From NCBI GenBank assembly GCA_902782305.1, contig CACZMV010000029.1, positions 1-32,558 of the forward strand: a stretch of DNA of 32,558 bases. Reading direction: 5' to 3'. This DNA comes from an uncultured Prevotellaceae bacterium (GTDB taxonomy: Bacteria; Bacteroidota; Bacteroidia; Bacteroidales; Bacteroidaceae). The first letter of the stretch is position 1. Each line of letters starts with the position of its first letter. This document shows positions 7,703-16,155 of the stretch, in pieces. The notes beneath the pieces are model-generated. The model saw only the letters and a program-made list of their open reading frames with translations, made no database searches and was not told where the DNA came from. Position numbers and translations under genes: made by a program.

Positions 7703-8335
7703 ATGAAGAAGATACTTATGCTCATTGTTGTGGCAGTAGGCATTTCTCTGCCCTCACAGGCTCAGGTGAAGTTCGGTCTGAAAGGTGGTTTGAACCTGAC
7801 GAACCTCTCTATGAGCGAGTCAATCGGCAATAATCTGAAGAGTAAGGAAGGCTTCCACGTCGGTCCTACGGTGAAGATAGGCTTGCCTGTGCCTGGTCTG
7901 AGTCTTGATGCCTCAGCTCTATACGACCAGCGTTCCGCAAAGGTTAGCGTTTCCAACCTGAATGGTACTGAGACGGAAAGCACCATTAAGAGCCAGTCGC
8001 TTCAGGTGCCTATCAATATCCGCTATGCAGTAGGCTTAGGCAGTGTGGCTAACCTGTTTGCCTTCGCTGGTCCCCAGTTCGGCTTTAACTTAGGCGACAA
8101 GAATCAGAAGATTCTGAATGATGCCGCCAACTGGACGCTGCGCTCCTCCAATGTCAGTGCCAACCTAGGTATTGGTGCTACTTTCCTCGGACATGTGCAG
8201 GTCACTGCTAACTACAACTTCGCACTTGGTAAGACGGGTGAGGTAGAGCTTTGGGATGCCACCAAGAATGCATGGAATGCCTTTACGGACGGTAAGGCAA
8301 GTTCCTGGCAGGTATCAGCTGCTTACTTCTTCTAA
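7703..8335 (+). CDS. Outer-membrane beta-barrel protein (PorT/OMP_b-brl family)
   Basis: A 210-residue exported protein with a signal peptide (MKKILMLIVVAVGISLPSQA, cleavage before QVKFG). The mature part starts VKFGLKGGLNLTNLS, the usual first strand of the Bacteroidota outer-membrane beta-barrel (porT-like) family. It ends in the aromatic strand SSWQVSAAYFF with a terminal Phe, as expected for BAM-dependent insertion. Size suggests an 8-stranded barrel. The role is unknown; many such proteins are simply abundant surface barrels. Although it follows gldN, it has its own promoter (7641-7671) and a strong terminator (8361-8395), so it is not part of the secretion operon. Confidence 0.88.
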   Translation: MKKILMLIVVAVGISLPSQAQVKFGLKGGLNLTNLSMSESIGNNLKSKEGFHVGPTVKIGLPVPGLSLDASALYDQRSAKVSVSNLNGTETESTIKSQSLQVPINIRYAVGLGSVANLFAFAGPQFGFNLGDKNQKILNDAANWTLRSSNVSANLGIGATFLGHVQVTANYNFALGKTGEVELWDATKNAWNAFTDGKASSWQVSAAYFF

Positions 8336-8360
8336 ACTCCCCTTCGTACCCATACCTTAT

Positions 8361-8395
8361 GCGACCCGCTACCTCGTGTAGTGGGTCGCTTTTTT
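8361..8395 (+). terminator. Strong intrinsic terminator
   Basis: A 12-bp stem of GCGACCCGCTAC (8361-8372) and GTAGTGGGTCGC (8378-8389), with one G-T pair and a CTCGT loop, followed by six T. It ends the beta-barrel transcript. Confidence 0.93.
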
Positions 8396-8437
8396 CTTTA
8401 TACTGGTTATTTTCCTCTACCTTTCGTTCTTTTTTAT

Positions 8438-8517
8438 GTTTAAGGCCCGTGAACTTATGTTTACGGCCCTTAAACATATGTTCATAGACCGTGAACATAA
8501 GTTCATCGCTCTTGAAC
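8438..8517. repeat. Array of four 21-bp palindromic repeats
   Basis: Four units start at 8438, 8459, 8480 and 8501. Each is GTTYA, 7 bases, TRAAC, separated by 4-bp AT-rich spacers (TTAT, ATAT, ATAA). The period is exactly 21 bp, two helical turns, so all half-sites face the same side of the DNA. It lies between a strong terminator and the priA promoter, 74 bp upstream of that promoter. Confidence 0.85.
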
Positions 8518-8590
8518 ATAGATTTCTGTGTGAAGCTAAAACTTTTTTCTCAAAGATTCATTCTCTTAGATGAAAAGAATATCGTTTTTA

Positions 8591-8622
8591 TTTTGTGTTT
8601 CGCTCGCTTATTTGTACCTTTG
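8591..8622 (+). promoter_or_regulatory. Bacteroidota-type promoter for priA
   Basis: TTTTG (8591-8595), a 19-bp spacer and TACCTTTG (8615-8622). Only six bases separate the -7 element from the priA ATG at 8629, so the transcript is expected to have almost no leader. Confidence 0.85.
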
Positions 8623-8628
8623 CAAAAG

Positions 8629-10896
8629 ATGATACGCTACGCCGACCTGATATTGCCTGTACCCTTGCAAGGGTTGTTCACCTACGCGATTCCTGAGGGA
8701 ATGAACGTAGGGGTGGGCATGCGTGTGCTGGTAACGTTTGGACGCAGCAAGACGTATCTGGGTATTGTGGCAAGAATTCACGACGTGAAACCTGAGGGCT
8801 ATCAGGTAAAGCCCATTACGCAGGTGATGGATCAGGAACCCATTGTGACAGAGCAACAATTGAAGTTGTGGCAATGGATTAGTGACTATTACCTTTCACC
8901 CATCGGCGAGGTGTATAAGGCTGCATTGCCTGCGGGACTGAAGGCGGAGGACGGCTATAAGGCGAAGACGGAAACGTATATCCGTTTGACGGAGCAGTAT
9001 CGTAACACAACGGCTCTGCACATCGCACTGAATGTGCTGGCGCGTGCTCCCAAGCAGTTGGAAGCCTTTACGTGCTATCTGGAATTGTCGCATTATGACG
9101 AAATAGAGGATGGCGTGACTCCTGCTGAAGTTACGAAGGAAGAACTGATGAATGCGAGTCGTGCTTCAGCAGAGACACTGAAGCAATTGGAGAAACGCCA
9201 GATGTTGGAAACGTATGAGGTGGAGGTGGGTCGCCTGAATCATGGGGGCGACTATCGTCCAGACTTGATTAAGCCCTTGAGTGAAGCGCAAGGAACTGCT
9301 TACAACAGTATCCTGATGTCGATGATGAAGCACAACGTGACTTTGTTGCATGGGGTGACGTCGAGCGGAAAGACGGAAATCTACATCCATCTCATCAAAC
9401 GGGCATTGGAACAAAAACAGCAGGTGCTGTACTTGTTGCCGGAGATAGCTCTGACCGTTCAGATGATGCAACGCCTGCAACGTGTGTTTGGCGATAGGTT
9501 GGGCATCTACCATTCCAAATATTCAGATGCGGAGCGTGTGGAAATATGGCAGAAACAACTTTCGAAGAATCCTTACGATGTGATACTGGGTGCCCGTTCG
9601 GCAGTATTCCTGCCCTTCCAGCACTTGGGATTAATCATCATCGACGAGGAACACGAAACCAGCTATAAGCAGCAAGACCCAGCGCCCCGCTATCATGCCC
9701 GTAGTGCTGCCATCATGATGGCTGCACAAATGAGGAATGGAACCAAGGTCCTCCTTGGTACAGCAACGCCTTCGATGGAAAGCTACTATAATGCCAAGAC
9801 AGGTAAATATGGTTTGGTAGAACTGAAGGAGCGCTATCAGGGAATAGAACTACCAGAGATACAGGTGGTGGATGTGGCTGACCTGCAGCATCGTAAGATG
9901 ATGGCGGGTCCTTTCTCGCCTCTCTTGTTGACAAAGGTTCGCGAGGCACTGGAGCGTGGCGAACAAGCCATCCTCTTCCAGAATCGTCGTGGCTTTGCTC
10001 CCATGATAGAGTGCCGACAGTGTGGGTGGGTACCCCATTGCCAGCATTGTGATGTCAGCTTGACGCTGCATCGACAGATGAATCAGTTGACGTGTCATTA
10101 TTGTGGCTATACCTATAAGGTGCCAACGGAATGTCCTTGTTGCGGTTCTACGGATCTGCGCACCAAAGGCTATGGTACGGAGAAGATAGAAGAGCAGGTG
10201 AGCGAGGTGTTCCCTGAGGCTCGTGTGGCTCGTATGGACTTGGACACCACGAGGACCCGTAATGCCTATGAGCGCATCATTACCGACTTTTCGGCAGGGC
10301 GCACTAATATATTAATAGGTACGCAGATGATTTCGAAGGGACTGGACTTTGACAAGGTGTCGGTAGTGGGAATCCTGAATGCCGATACCATGTTGAACTA
10401 TCCCGACTTCCGTGCCTATGAGCATGCCTTTACCATGATGTCGCAGGTTAGTGGACGTGCAGGTCGTAAGGGAAAGCGCGGATTGGTTATCCTGCAAACA
10501 AAGAACAAGGACTTGTCCGTTATCCAGCAAGTGGTTCGCAACGACTATACCTCTTTATATAAGGATATGATAGCTGAGCGCCAGGCGTTCCGCTATCCCC
10601 CTTACTATCATCTGGTCTATGTGTTCTTGAAACATTCGCACGATGAGGTAGTTAATACGGCTGGTGTCGAGATGGGCAGTCGATTGCGCCAATGGTTTGG
10701 CGGACGTGTGTTGGGACCAGACAAACCTGCTGTAGCGAAAGTGAAATCGCAGAATATCCGTAAGCTGGTTCTCAAATTGGAGAATGGCATTGATATGAAA
10801 CGAGTCCGCGAGTACCTGCTGCTTGCGCAATCGCAGATACTCGCGGACAAACGCTATGCGTCGTTACAAATCTATTACGACGTAGATCCTTTATAG
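8629..10896 (+). CDS. priA: Primosomal protein N' (replication restart helicase PriA)
   Basis: A 755-residue superfamily 2 DNA helicase that recognises stalled forks and reloads the replisome. The open frame extends back to 8491, but the ATG at 8629 gives the conserved PriA start (MIRYADLILPVPLQGLFTYA), so I use it. N-terminal 3'-end-binding and winged-helix domains cover about 1-210. Walker A GVTSSGKTE is at 242-250 and the DEEH box at 339-342, followed by SYKQQDPAPRYHARSAA. The zinc-binding insert has cysteines at 462, 465, 471, 474, 489, 492, 502 and 505. The C-terminal helicase motif GTQMISKGLDFDKVSVVGIL and SQVSGRAGRKG are intact. Its stop overlaps the stop of the convergent porin gene by 6 bp. 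Confidence 0.97.
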   Translation: MIRYADLILPVPLQGLFTYAIPEGMNVGVGMRVLVTFGRSKTYLGIVARIHDVKPEGYQVKPITQVMDQEPIVTEQQLKLWQWISDYYLSPIGEVYKAALPAGLKAEDGYKAKTETYIRLTEQYRNTTALHIALNVLARAPKQLEAFTCYLELSHYDEIEDGVTPAEVTKEELMNASRASAETLKQLEKRQMLETYEVEVGRLNHGGDYRPDLIKPLSEAQGTAYNSILMSMMKHNVTLLHGVTSSGKTEIYIHLIKRALEQKQQVLYLLPEIALTVQMMQRLQRVFGDRLGIYHSKYSDAERVEIWQKQLSKNPYDVILGARSAVFLPFQHLGLIIIDEEHETSYKQQDPAPRYHARSAAIMMAAQMRNGTKVLLGTATPSMESYYNAKTGKYGLVELKERYQGIELPEIQVVDVADLQHRKMMAGPFSPLLLTKVREALERGEQAILFQNRRGFAPMIECRQCGWVPHCQHCDVSLTLHRQMNQLTCHYCGYTYKVPTECPCCGSTDLRTKGYGTEKIEEQVSEVFPEARVARMDLDTTRTRNAYERIITDFSAGRTNILIGTQMISKGLDFDKVSVVGILNADTMLNYPDFRAYEHAFTMMSQVSGRAGRKGKRGLVILQTKNKDLSVIQQVVRNDYTSLYKDMIAERQAFRYPPYYHLVYVFLKHSHDEVVNTAGVEMGSRLRQWFGGRVLGPDKPAVAKVKSQNIRKLVLKLENGIDMKRVREYLLLAQSQILADKRYASLQIYYDVDPL

Positions 10897-12270
10897 ATTC
10901 AACTCACAACCTACACCGAATACACGGTTGGTACGGGTGAAGGTATCCTTAATCTGAGGATTGGTTGCATCTACACGATCATAGTCATTGTAGTAGGTCT
11001 GGAAATAGGCTGCCTTGACAGAAACCTTCTTAGAGACTTTGTAGTTGAAACCGAAACCAATGCTATAGCTGTTGACAACGAAAGACATATCGTTGATGTA
11101 CTCATCGGTATTGCCATAGCCAGTCACCTGACCACCGGCTGAGAATGTGAGATTCTCTGTGGTGTCCCACTCAGCACCCAGCAGGAACTCGTTGGTGTTG
11201 TGGCTGAGCAAATCCTGAGAATTGTTATACCAAGAAGCATCCTTGTCAAAGAAGTGGTGCCAGCCGGCATTGATGCGAACAATGTCGATAGGACTGTACT
11301 GTACACCGATAGTCAGCAGGGCAGGCATGTCCTCGTTGACTTTCTCACCATCGCGGAACTTATTGACAGCAGGAATCTCGCTGGCTTCGTTGAGCGTTGA
11401 CTCGTTCTTCATACGAAGCTGTGTGCGGAACTCGTACTTGGCGGCAAAGTTGAACTGGCCCAACTTGTAGTCAATACCTACGATAGGAGCAAAGCCGACA
11501 CCATCCTGGTTACACAACAGGTTAACACCGTCAGCATACTTCTGCAGACCGGCTACCTTATCACCATAACCAGCAGCTGTGACCTGCTGAAGATAGCTAC
11601 CGAAGTCAATATAGCCAGCAGCCGTCTTCACCTGGATGTTGCTGATCTTTGCCTTATAGGTGGCATCGCCGTATATCATGCGAAGACCGCCATAGAGCGA
11701 GAGGTTGGGAATGACCTTGCAAGCAGCACCTACGGTAACACCATAGTAGTACTGGCGTCCCTTCATGTATCCGTCCATGTCGTAACCCTGGGCACCGAAA
11801 GGCTTCAGCATATTGGCAATGTTGCCGACAACGCTTTCGAAAGAACCCAGACCGTCTTCGAACTCGCAGGCACCACCACCTCCAGGAACTGACAGGTTAG
11901 CCTGCAGGCTCCAGTTCTCCATGTTGTAGGCAAGCTGGATAGACGGAATGATAGGTGCATTGGCTGTACCCTCAAATGTCTTGACAGGACTTGACTGGTT
12001 GTTTCTTCTTCCAAGCTGGAAGAGAGGATTGGTTGAAGTGATAGTACGTGTCTGGTGAGCATACTGCCAGTTGATGCCCAAGTGGAAACCTTCGGGGAGG
12101 AATACTACACCTGCAGGGTTGCTGTAAACACCATCGAGACCAATGGCTGCATCGCGTGCGGGATTTCTCAAAAAGTCAATACTCTGATTCGTGTTGGTAA
12201 GAATACCGCCTGCAAAGGCGCTTACCGAAGTCATCGTGAAAACAATGAATGAAGCTAAAATCTTTTTCAT
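10891..12270 (-). CDS. OmpP1/FadL/TodX family outer-membrane channel
   Basis: A 459-residue outer-membrane protein for uptake of hydrophobic compounds such as fatty acids. The reading frame extends upstream to 12324, but the ATG at 12270 gives a proper signal peptide (MKKILASFIVFTMTSVSAFA, then GGILTNTNQS) and sits after the promoter at 12303-12334. The FadL-type N-terminal plug motif is seen as SNPAGVVFLPEGFHLG. The remainder is typical barrel sequence with many aromatic strands, ending in VFGVGCELNL. Length is normal for FadL homologues. PorV, a type IX shuttle component, belongs to a related fold, but I see no specific reason to call this PorV. It is convergent with priA and shares 6 bp of stop region, with no terminator visible between them. 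Confidence 0.9.
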   Translation of the reverse strand: MKKILASFIVFTMTSVSAFAGGILTNTNQSIDFLRNPARDAAIGLDGVYSNPAGVVFLPEGFHLGINWQYAHQTRTITSTNPLFQLGRRNNQSSPVKTFEGTANAPIIPSIQLAYNMENWSLQANLSVPGGGGACEFEDGLGSFESVVGNIANMLKPFGAQGYDMDGYMKGRQYYYGVTVGAACKVIPNLSLYGGLRMIYGDATYKAKISNIQVKTAAGYIDFGSYLQQVTAAGYGDKVAGLQKYADGVNLLCNQDGVGFAPIVGIDYKLGQFNFAAKYEFRTQLRMKNESTLNEASEIPAVNKFRDGEKVNEDMPALLTIGVQYSPIDIVRINAGWHHFFDKDASWYNNSQDLLSHNTNEFLLGAEWDTTENLTFSAGGQVTGYGNTDEYINDMSFVVNSYSIGFGFNYKVSKKVSVKAAYFQTYYNDYDRVDATNPQIKDTFTRTNRVFGVGCELNL

Positions 12271-12302
12271 TACTTTTAAACTTATTTTGCTAAAATCGGC
12301 TG

Positions 12303-12334
12303 CAAAGGTAAGCTTATTGCACAAACGAACGAAA
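12303..12334 (-). promoter_or_regulatory. Promoter of the FadL-like gene
   Basis: Read on the minus strand: TTTCG (12334-12330), a 19-bp spacer and TACCTTTG (12310-12303). The -33 element is a TTTCG variant of TTTG. The start codon at 12270 gives a leader of about 25 nt. Confidence 0.65.
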
Positions 12335-12365
12335 AAAGTGCATAGATTATTAAGACTTATTAACT

Positions 12366-12412
12366 AAAACGTGCACATTTTCTGCACAAATGTGCCAAAA
12401 TGTGCACGTTTT
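12366..12412 (-). terminator. Perfect 16-bp inverted repeat, probable terminator of pgpH
   Basis: AAAACGTGCACATTTT (12366-12381) and AAAATGTGCACGTTTT (12397-12412) are perfect reverse complements. The 15-nt loop holds a second small palindrome (GCACA, AA, TGTGC). With A/T-rich flanks it could stop transcripts in both directions. The only gene reading into it is pgpH. Confidence 0.65.
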
Positions 12413-12436
12413 TTGTGTTTGCGGACACAAAATTGC

Positions 12437-12457
12437 TATTCACTCTTCATAGTTCAC
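12437..12457. repeat. Short 7-nt tandem repeat after pgpH
   Basis: TATTCAC, TCTTCAT and AGTTCAC lie 11 bp beyond the stop of pgpH. They have the same ATTCACT-like composition as the repeats around gldN. Confidence 0.6.
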
Positions 12458-12468
12458 CAGCACAGCAC

Positions 12469-14520
12469 TCACTTTTTCTCGCTGGGATAGCTGATGCGAG
12501 TGTGATAAATAGTCTTTAGCTTCTCAATAAGCACAGTCTTCGCATACTGAATATCACGGAAAGTGATAGGGCATTCGCGGAAATAACCCTCGGATACCTG
12601 GGTATCAATGAGCCGCTCTACAAGACTGCGAATGGATTGTTCGGTATAGTCAGGAAGTGAACGTGAGGCTGCTTCTACGGTATCGGCCATCATCAAACAA
12701 GCTTGTTCGCGAGTGAAGGGGTTAGGTCCCGGATAGGTGAACAGCAAGTCATCAACGGGTTCGTCAGGATGCTCGTTCTTGTAACGGATGTAGAAGAACT
12801 TAGCCTTGCCTTGTCCATGATGGGTAGCAATGAAATCACGGATAACCTTTGGAAGATTGTATTTATCTGCCATCTTCAGTCCTTCCGTCACATGGCTGAT
12901 GATAATCTGAGCGCTCTCAATGTCGGTTAGTGTCTCGTGTGGATCAATACCCGACTGGTTCTCAGTATAGTAGATGGGGTTAGCCAGCTTACCGATGTCG
13001 TGATAGAGGGCACCAGTACGTACCAACTGAGCTTTGGCTCCAATCTTATTTGCTATCTCGCCAGCCAGATTGGCCACCTGAATAGAGTGATTGAAGGTGC
13101 CTGGAGCCACCTCGCTCATCTGGCGAAGCAGTTCGCTGTTGGTATTCGAAAGTTCAATCAAGGTAATATCACTGGTAAACCCAAATGTCTTTTCTATCAG
13201 ATAGAGCAACGGATAGGCGAAGAGCAATGCAATACCATTTGCTATCAGATAGTTGTATGTACTAAGTTCTATTTGGGTCACTGCGTCTGCTTTCATCCAG
13301 TCGAATGCCAGATTGACAACCATACTGGCAATTGTAATAATGATAGCTGACTTGAATAGTTGCGAGCGCTGGGAAAGTTCTCTGAGTGAAGTGATGGCTG
13401 CAAGACCAGCAATCAGTTCAACGACAATAAACTCATAGGGATGTTGCAGCATGGTAGCACAAATCAATACCATAATGGTGTGTGTCATGAAGGCGGTTCG
13501 AGAGTCCATGAACACACGGACAAAGATGGGTACCATTGCATAGGGTATAATATATATGTGGATGAATGTATTGCGCATAAAGAGTGCCGTCAGCAACACG
13601 AAGAAGATGATGAGTGTATAGAGCATCGCAATACTGCGAGGCTTCTCAAAGTAGTCTTTACGGTAAAGGGTCAGATAGAGGGTAAAGCATACCATCAGTA
13701 TCGTGACATAGAGTATTTGCCCTAAGAGGGATATTTGGTTTTGGGCTACATCGTCATTGCGCAGTTCGTTCTCTCTTTTGTATGATTCAATGATACGATA
13801 TGTCTTTTCTGTCACAATCTCACCTCGGTCAACAATCTTCTGACCTTTCTGAACCAGTCCACTGGCAAGGGCAATACCTGACAGGAGATCGTTCCTGCTT
13901 GTCTCACTGCGTTCGCGATCGTAGATGAGATTGGGCATGATATAAGCATTCAGGTTGCATTTTTGCAAGATGGGGCGAAACATCAACAACTGGTCTTCCG
14001 TGAATAACTGTTCGTAGGCCGATTTCGCAGAGTAGACTTCCAGGATGGAAATACTGGCAGCTTCCTTTCCATTGACTACTCGAATCATCTGTGTGGTATC
14101 TTTATGTAGTTTATTGTATTCCTCCTGTTCCATAATACCTTGCTGGTACAGGCTGTGAAGACGGTTGGAGATAATAACAATAAAACTTTTAGGTAACCCA
14201 GGTATACCATCGGCATAGTCGGTATTGAACTTATTGACCATTCGCAATTCAGTATCCTTATTATAGTTGTAATAAGGCTCGTAATTGCGCATAGCACTGT
14301 CTCGCTCCTCGTTGATAGCTTTTTCCGACTTGTAGATAGGAAAATCAAAAGGTGCAGTGAAGTCTGCATACTTCCAAGGCTTGCCCTCTTCAACATAGAA
14401 GTAACTAATGTTGTCATGAGGCAATGCCCATACAACGACAATCACTGTTATGATAACAATTGCGGAACGTATTAGAATGTCGCGCCACGTGAGCTCGTCT
14501 TTCTGAAATGTACTACTCAT
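12469..14520 (-). CDS. pgpH: 7TM receptor-HD phosphohydrolase, PgpH/YqfF-like
   Basis: A 683-residue membrane phosphodiesterase. One N-terminal transmembrane helix (about 18-34) is followed by a large extracytoplasmic 7TMR-HDED domain (to about 265), then seven hydrophobic helices (about 265-445), and a cytoplasmic HD domain. The HD motif is ALYHDIGKLANP (His507, Asp508), with further metal-ligand candidates His478 (GTFNHS), His543 (ISHVTEG) and His567-His568 (ATHHG). Characterised PgpH proteins hydrolyse cyclic di-AMP; that activity here is inferred from the domain order. It is transcribed divergently from gltX and ends before a strong hairpin at 12366-12412. Confidence 0.92.
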   Translation of the reverse strand: MSSTFQKDELTWRDILIRSAIVIITVIVVVWALPHDNISYFYVEEGKPWKYADFTAPFDFPIYKSEKAINEERDSAMRNYEPYYNYNKDTELRMVNKFNTDYADGIPGLPKSFIVIISNRLHSLYQQGIMEQEEYNKLHKDTTQMIRVVNGKEAASISILEVYSAKSAYEQLFTEDQLLMFRPILQKCNLNAYIMPNLIYDRERSETSRNDLLSGIALASGLVQKGQKIVDRGEIVTEKTYRIIESYKRENELRNDDVAQNQISLLGQILYVTILMVCFTLYLTLYRKDYFEKPRSIAMLYTLIIFFVLLTALFMRNTFIHIYIIPYAMVPIFVRVFMDSRTAFMTHTIMVLICATMLQHPYEFIVVELIAGLAAITSLRELSQRSQLFKSAIIITIASMVVNLAFDWMKADAVTQIELSTYNYLIANGIALLFAYPLLYLIEKTFGFTSDITLIELSNTNSELLRQMSEVAPGTFNHSIQVANLAGEIANKIGAKAQLVRTGALYHDIGKLANPIYYTENQSGIDPHETLTDIESAQIIISHVTEGLKMADKYNLPKVIRDFIATHHGQGKAKFFYIRYKNEHPDEPVDDLLFTYPGPNPFTREQACLMMADTVEAASRSLPDYTEQSIRSLVERLIDTQVSEGYFRECPITFRDIQYAKTVLIEKLKTIYHTRISYPSEKK

Positions 14521-14557
14521 TTTTTACTAAAATAGGTACTAATTGGGTTTTACCGTG

Positions 14558-14589
14558 CGAAAATACGAAAAAAAGCGCTAAATATCAAA
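14558..14589 (-). promoter_or_regulatory. Probable promoter of pgpH
   Basis: On the minus strand: TTTG (14589-14586), a 20-bp spacer and TATTTTCG (14565-14558), a near match to TAnnTTTG. It lies 38 bp before the start codon. Confidence 0.5.
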
Positions 14590-14598
14590 AAAAATGCG

Positions 14599-14606
14599 TA
14601 CTTTTG
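14599..14606 (+). promoter_or_regulatory. -7 element of the gltX promoter
   Basis: TACTTTTG matches TAnnTTTG exactly and lies 31 bp before the gltX ATG. No good -33 element is visible at the usual distance. Confidence 0.6.
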
Positions 14607-14637
14607 CACAAATTTAGATAGAAATAACCATTGACAC

Positions 14638-16155
14638 ATGGCAGAAAGAAGAGTTAGGGTGCGTTTTGCACCAAGCCCTACGGGGGCTTTGCACATCGGT
14701 GGTGTGCGTACTGCGTTATATAATTATTTGTTTGCTCGCCAGCATGGAGGCGACTTGGTATTCCGTATTGAGGATACTGATTCCAACCGTTTTGTACCAG
14801 GGGCAGAGGAATATATCATTGAGTCGTTCAAGTGGCTGGGTATCCAGTTTGATGAAGGTGTATCGTTTGGTGGCGACAAGGGTCCTTATCGTCAAAGCGA
14901 GCGCCGTGACATCTATAAACAATATGTGAAACAATTGTTAGATGCAGGCAAGGCATACATTGCCTTTGATACGCCAGAGGAACTGGAACAGAAGCGTAAT
15001 GAAATACAGAATTTCCAATATGACTGCCATACCCGTAGTCAGATGCGTAACTCCTTGACGATGTCGAAAGAGGAGGTTGATGCCCTGATAGCTGAGGGTA
15101 AGCAATATGTGGTTCGTTTCAAAGTTGAGGCTGGACAGGAGATTCTGGTGAACGACCTGATTCGTGGTGAGGTGCGCGTAAAGAGTGATATTTGTGATGA
15201 CAAGGTGCTTTACAAAAGTGCCGACGAGTTGCCTACCTATCACTTGGCTAACATTGTTGATGACCACTTGATGGAAATTTCTCACGTCATTCGTGGAGAG
15301 GAGTGGTTGCCTTCAGCACCTTTACATGTGATGTTGTATCGTGCATTTGGTTGGGAAGATACCATGCCCCAGTTTGCCCATCTTCCCTTGTTGCTAAAGC
15401 CTGATGGAAAAGGTAAGCTATCGAAACGTGATGGCGACCGCTTGGGCTTCCCTGTATTCCCCTTGCTGTGGAAAGATCCCAAATCGGGTGAGACTTCTCG
15501 TGGTTATCGTGAGGATGGCTATTTCCCTGAGGCCGTTATCAATTTCCTCGCTTTGTTGGGATGGAACCCAGGTACTGAGCAGGAGTTATTTACATTGGAC
15601 GAACTGGTTCCCTTGTTCGATATTTCCAAATGTTCAAAGGCAGGCGCTAAGTTTGCCTATGAAAAGGCTATCTGGTTTAACCATGAGTATATTCTGAAGA
15701 AGTCAAACGAGGAGATTGCAGCCTTGTTTGAGCCGATGGTGAAGGAACATTGTCCAAATGAGACCTCTGAGCGTATTCTCGAGGTGACTCGTATGATGAA
15801 AGATCGTGTATCGTTCGTTCATGAGATGTGGCCATTGTGCTCGTTCTTCTTCGTAGCTCCGACAGAGTATGATGAGAAGACTGTCAAGAAACGCTGGAAG
15901 GAAGATAGTGCCCAGCAGCTTTCTGAACTGATGCAGGTATTGGAAGGCATCGATGACTTCTCATTGGAGAATCAGGAGAAGATAGTTCATGCATGGATTG
16001 AACAGAAAGAATACAAACTGGGCAACATCATGAACGCTTGGCGACTGACACTGGTTGGCGAGGGTAAAGGTCCTGGTATGTTCGACATCTCTGCTTTCCT
16101 TGGTAAGGAAGAAACTTTGCGACGTATGAAGCGAGCTATTGAAGTATTAGGCTGA
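14638..16155 (+). CDS. gltX: Glutamyl-tRNA synthetase
   Basis: A 505-residue class I aminoacyl-tRNA synthetase that charges tRNA-Glu in the cytoplasm. The HIGH-type signature is [12 protein letters not shown] (residues 11-22), and the KMSKS-type loop is KLSKR (260-264). RIEDTDSNR and the [15 protein letters not shown] segment are the usual catalytic-core motifs. The C-terminal half (from about 330) is the helical anticodon-binding region. Length is normal, and the ATG chosen follows directly after the promoter. The stop TGA overlaps the waaA ATG by one base (TGATG), so waaA is probably translationally coupled to it. Confidence 0.97.
   Translation: MAERRVRVRFAPSPTGALHIGGVRTALYNYLFARQHGGDLVFRIEDTDSNRFVPGAEEYIIESFKWLGIQFDEGVSFGGDKGPYRQSERRDIYKQYVKQLLDAGKAYIAFDTPEELEQKRNEIQNFQYDCHTRSQMRNSLTMSKEEVDALIAEGKQYVVRFKVEAGQEILVNDLIRGEVRVKSDICDDKVLYKSADELPTYHLANIVDDHLMEISHVIRGEEWLPSAPLHVMLYRAFGWEDTMPQFAHLPLLLKPDGKGKLSKRDGDRLGFPVFPLLWKDPKSGETSRGYREDGYFPEAVINFLALLGWNPGTEQELFTLDELVPLFDISKCSKAGAKFAYEKAIWFNHEYILKKSNEEIAALFEPMVKEHCPNETSERILEVTRMMKDRVSFVHEMWPLCSFFFVAPTEYDEKTVKKRWKEDSAQQLSELMQVLEGIDDFSLENQEKIVHAWIEQKEYKLGNIMNAWRLTLVGEGKGPGMFDISAFLGKEETLRRMKRAIEVLG

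Noticed and set aside
7618-7833. 71-codon frame between gldN and the barrel gene
   Set aside because: It covers the promoter at 7641-7671 and runs out of frame into the barrel gene.
8438-8517. CRISPR array
   Set aside because: Repeats are 17-21 bp palindromes with 4-bp spacers; there are no unique spacers of 25-40 bp and no cas genes.
8283-8519. Minus-strand 78-codon protein with 7-residue periodicity
   Set aside because: The periodicity is produced by the 21-bp DNA repeats, and the frame crosses a terminator and the end of another gene.
10891-10896. Convergent stop-codon overlap as a special regulatory device
   Set aside because: The same compact arrangement occurs at 17978-17985; it looks like ordinary genome compaction.
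10891-12270. PorV component of type IX secretion
   Set aside because: The fold family is shared, but length and the general FadL plug motif do not single out PorV, and it is not linked to the secretion operon.
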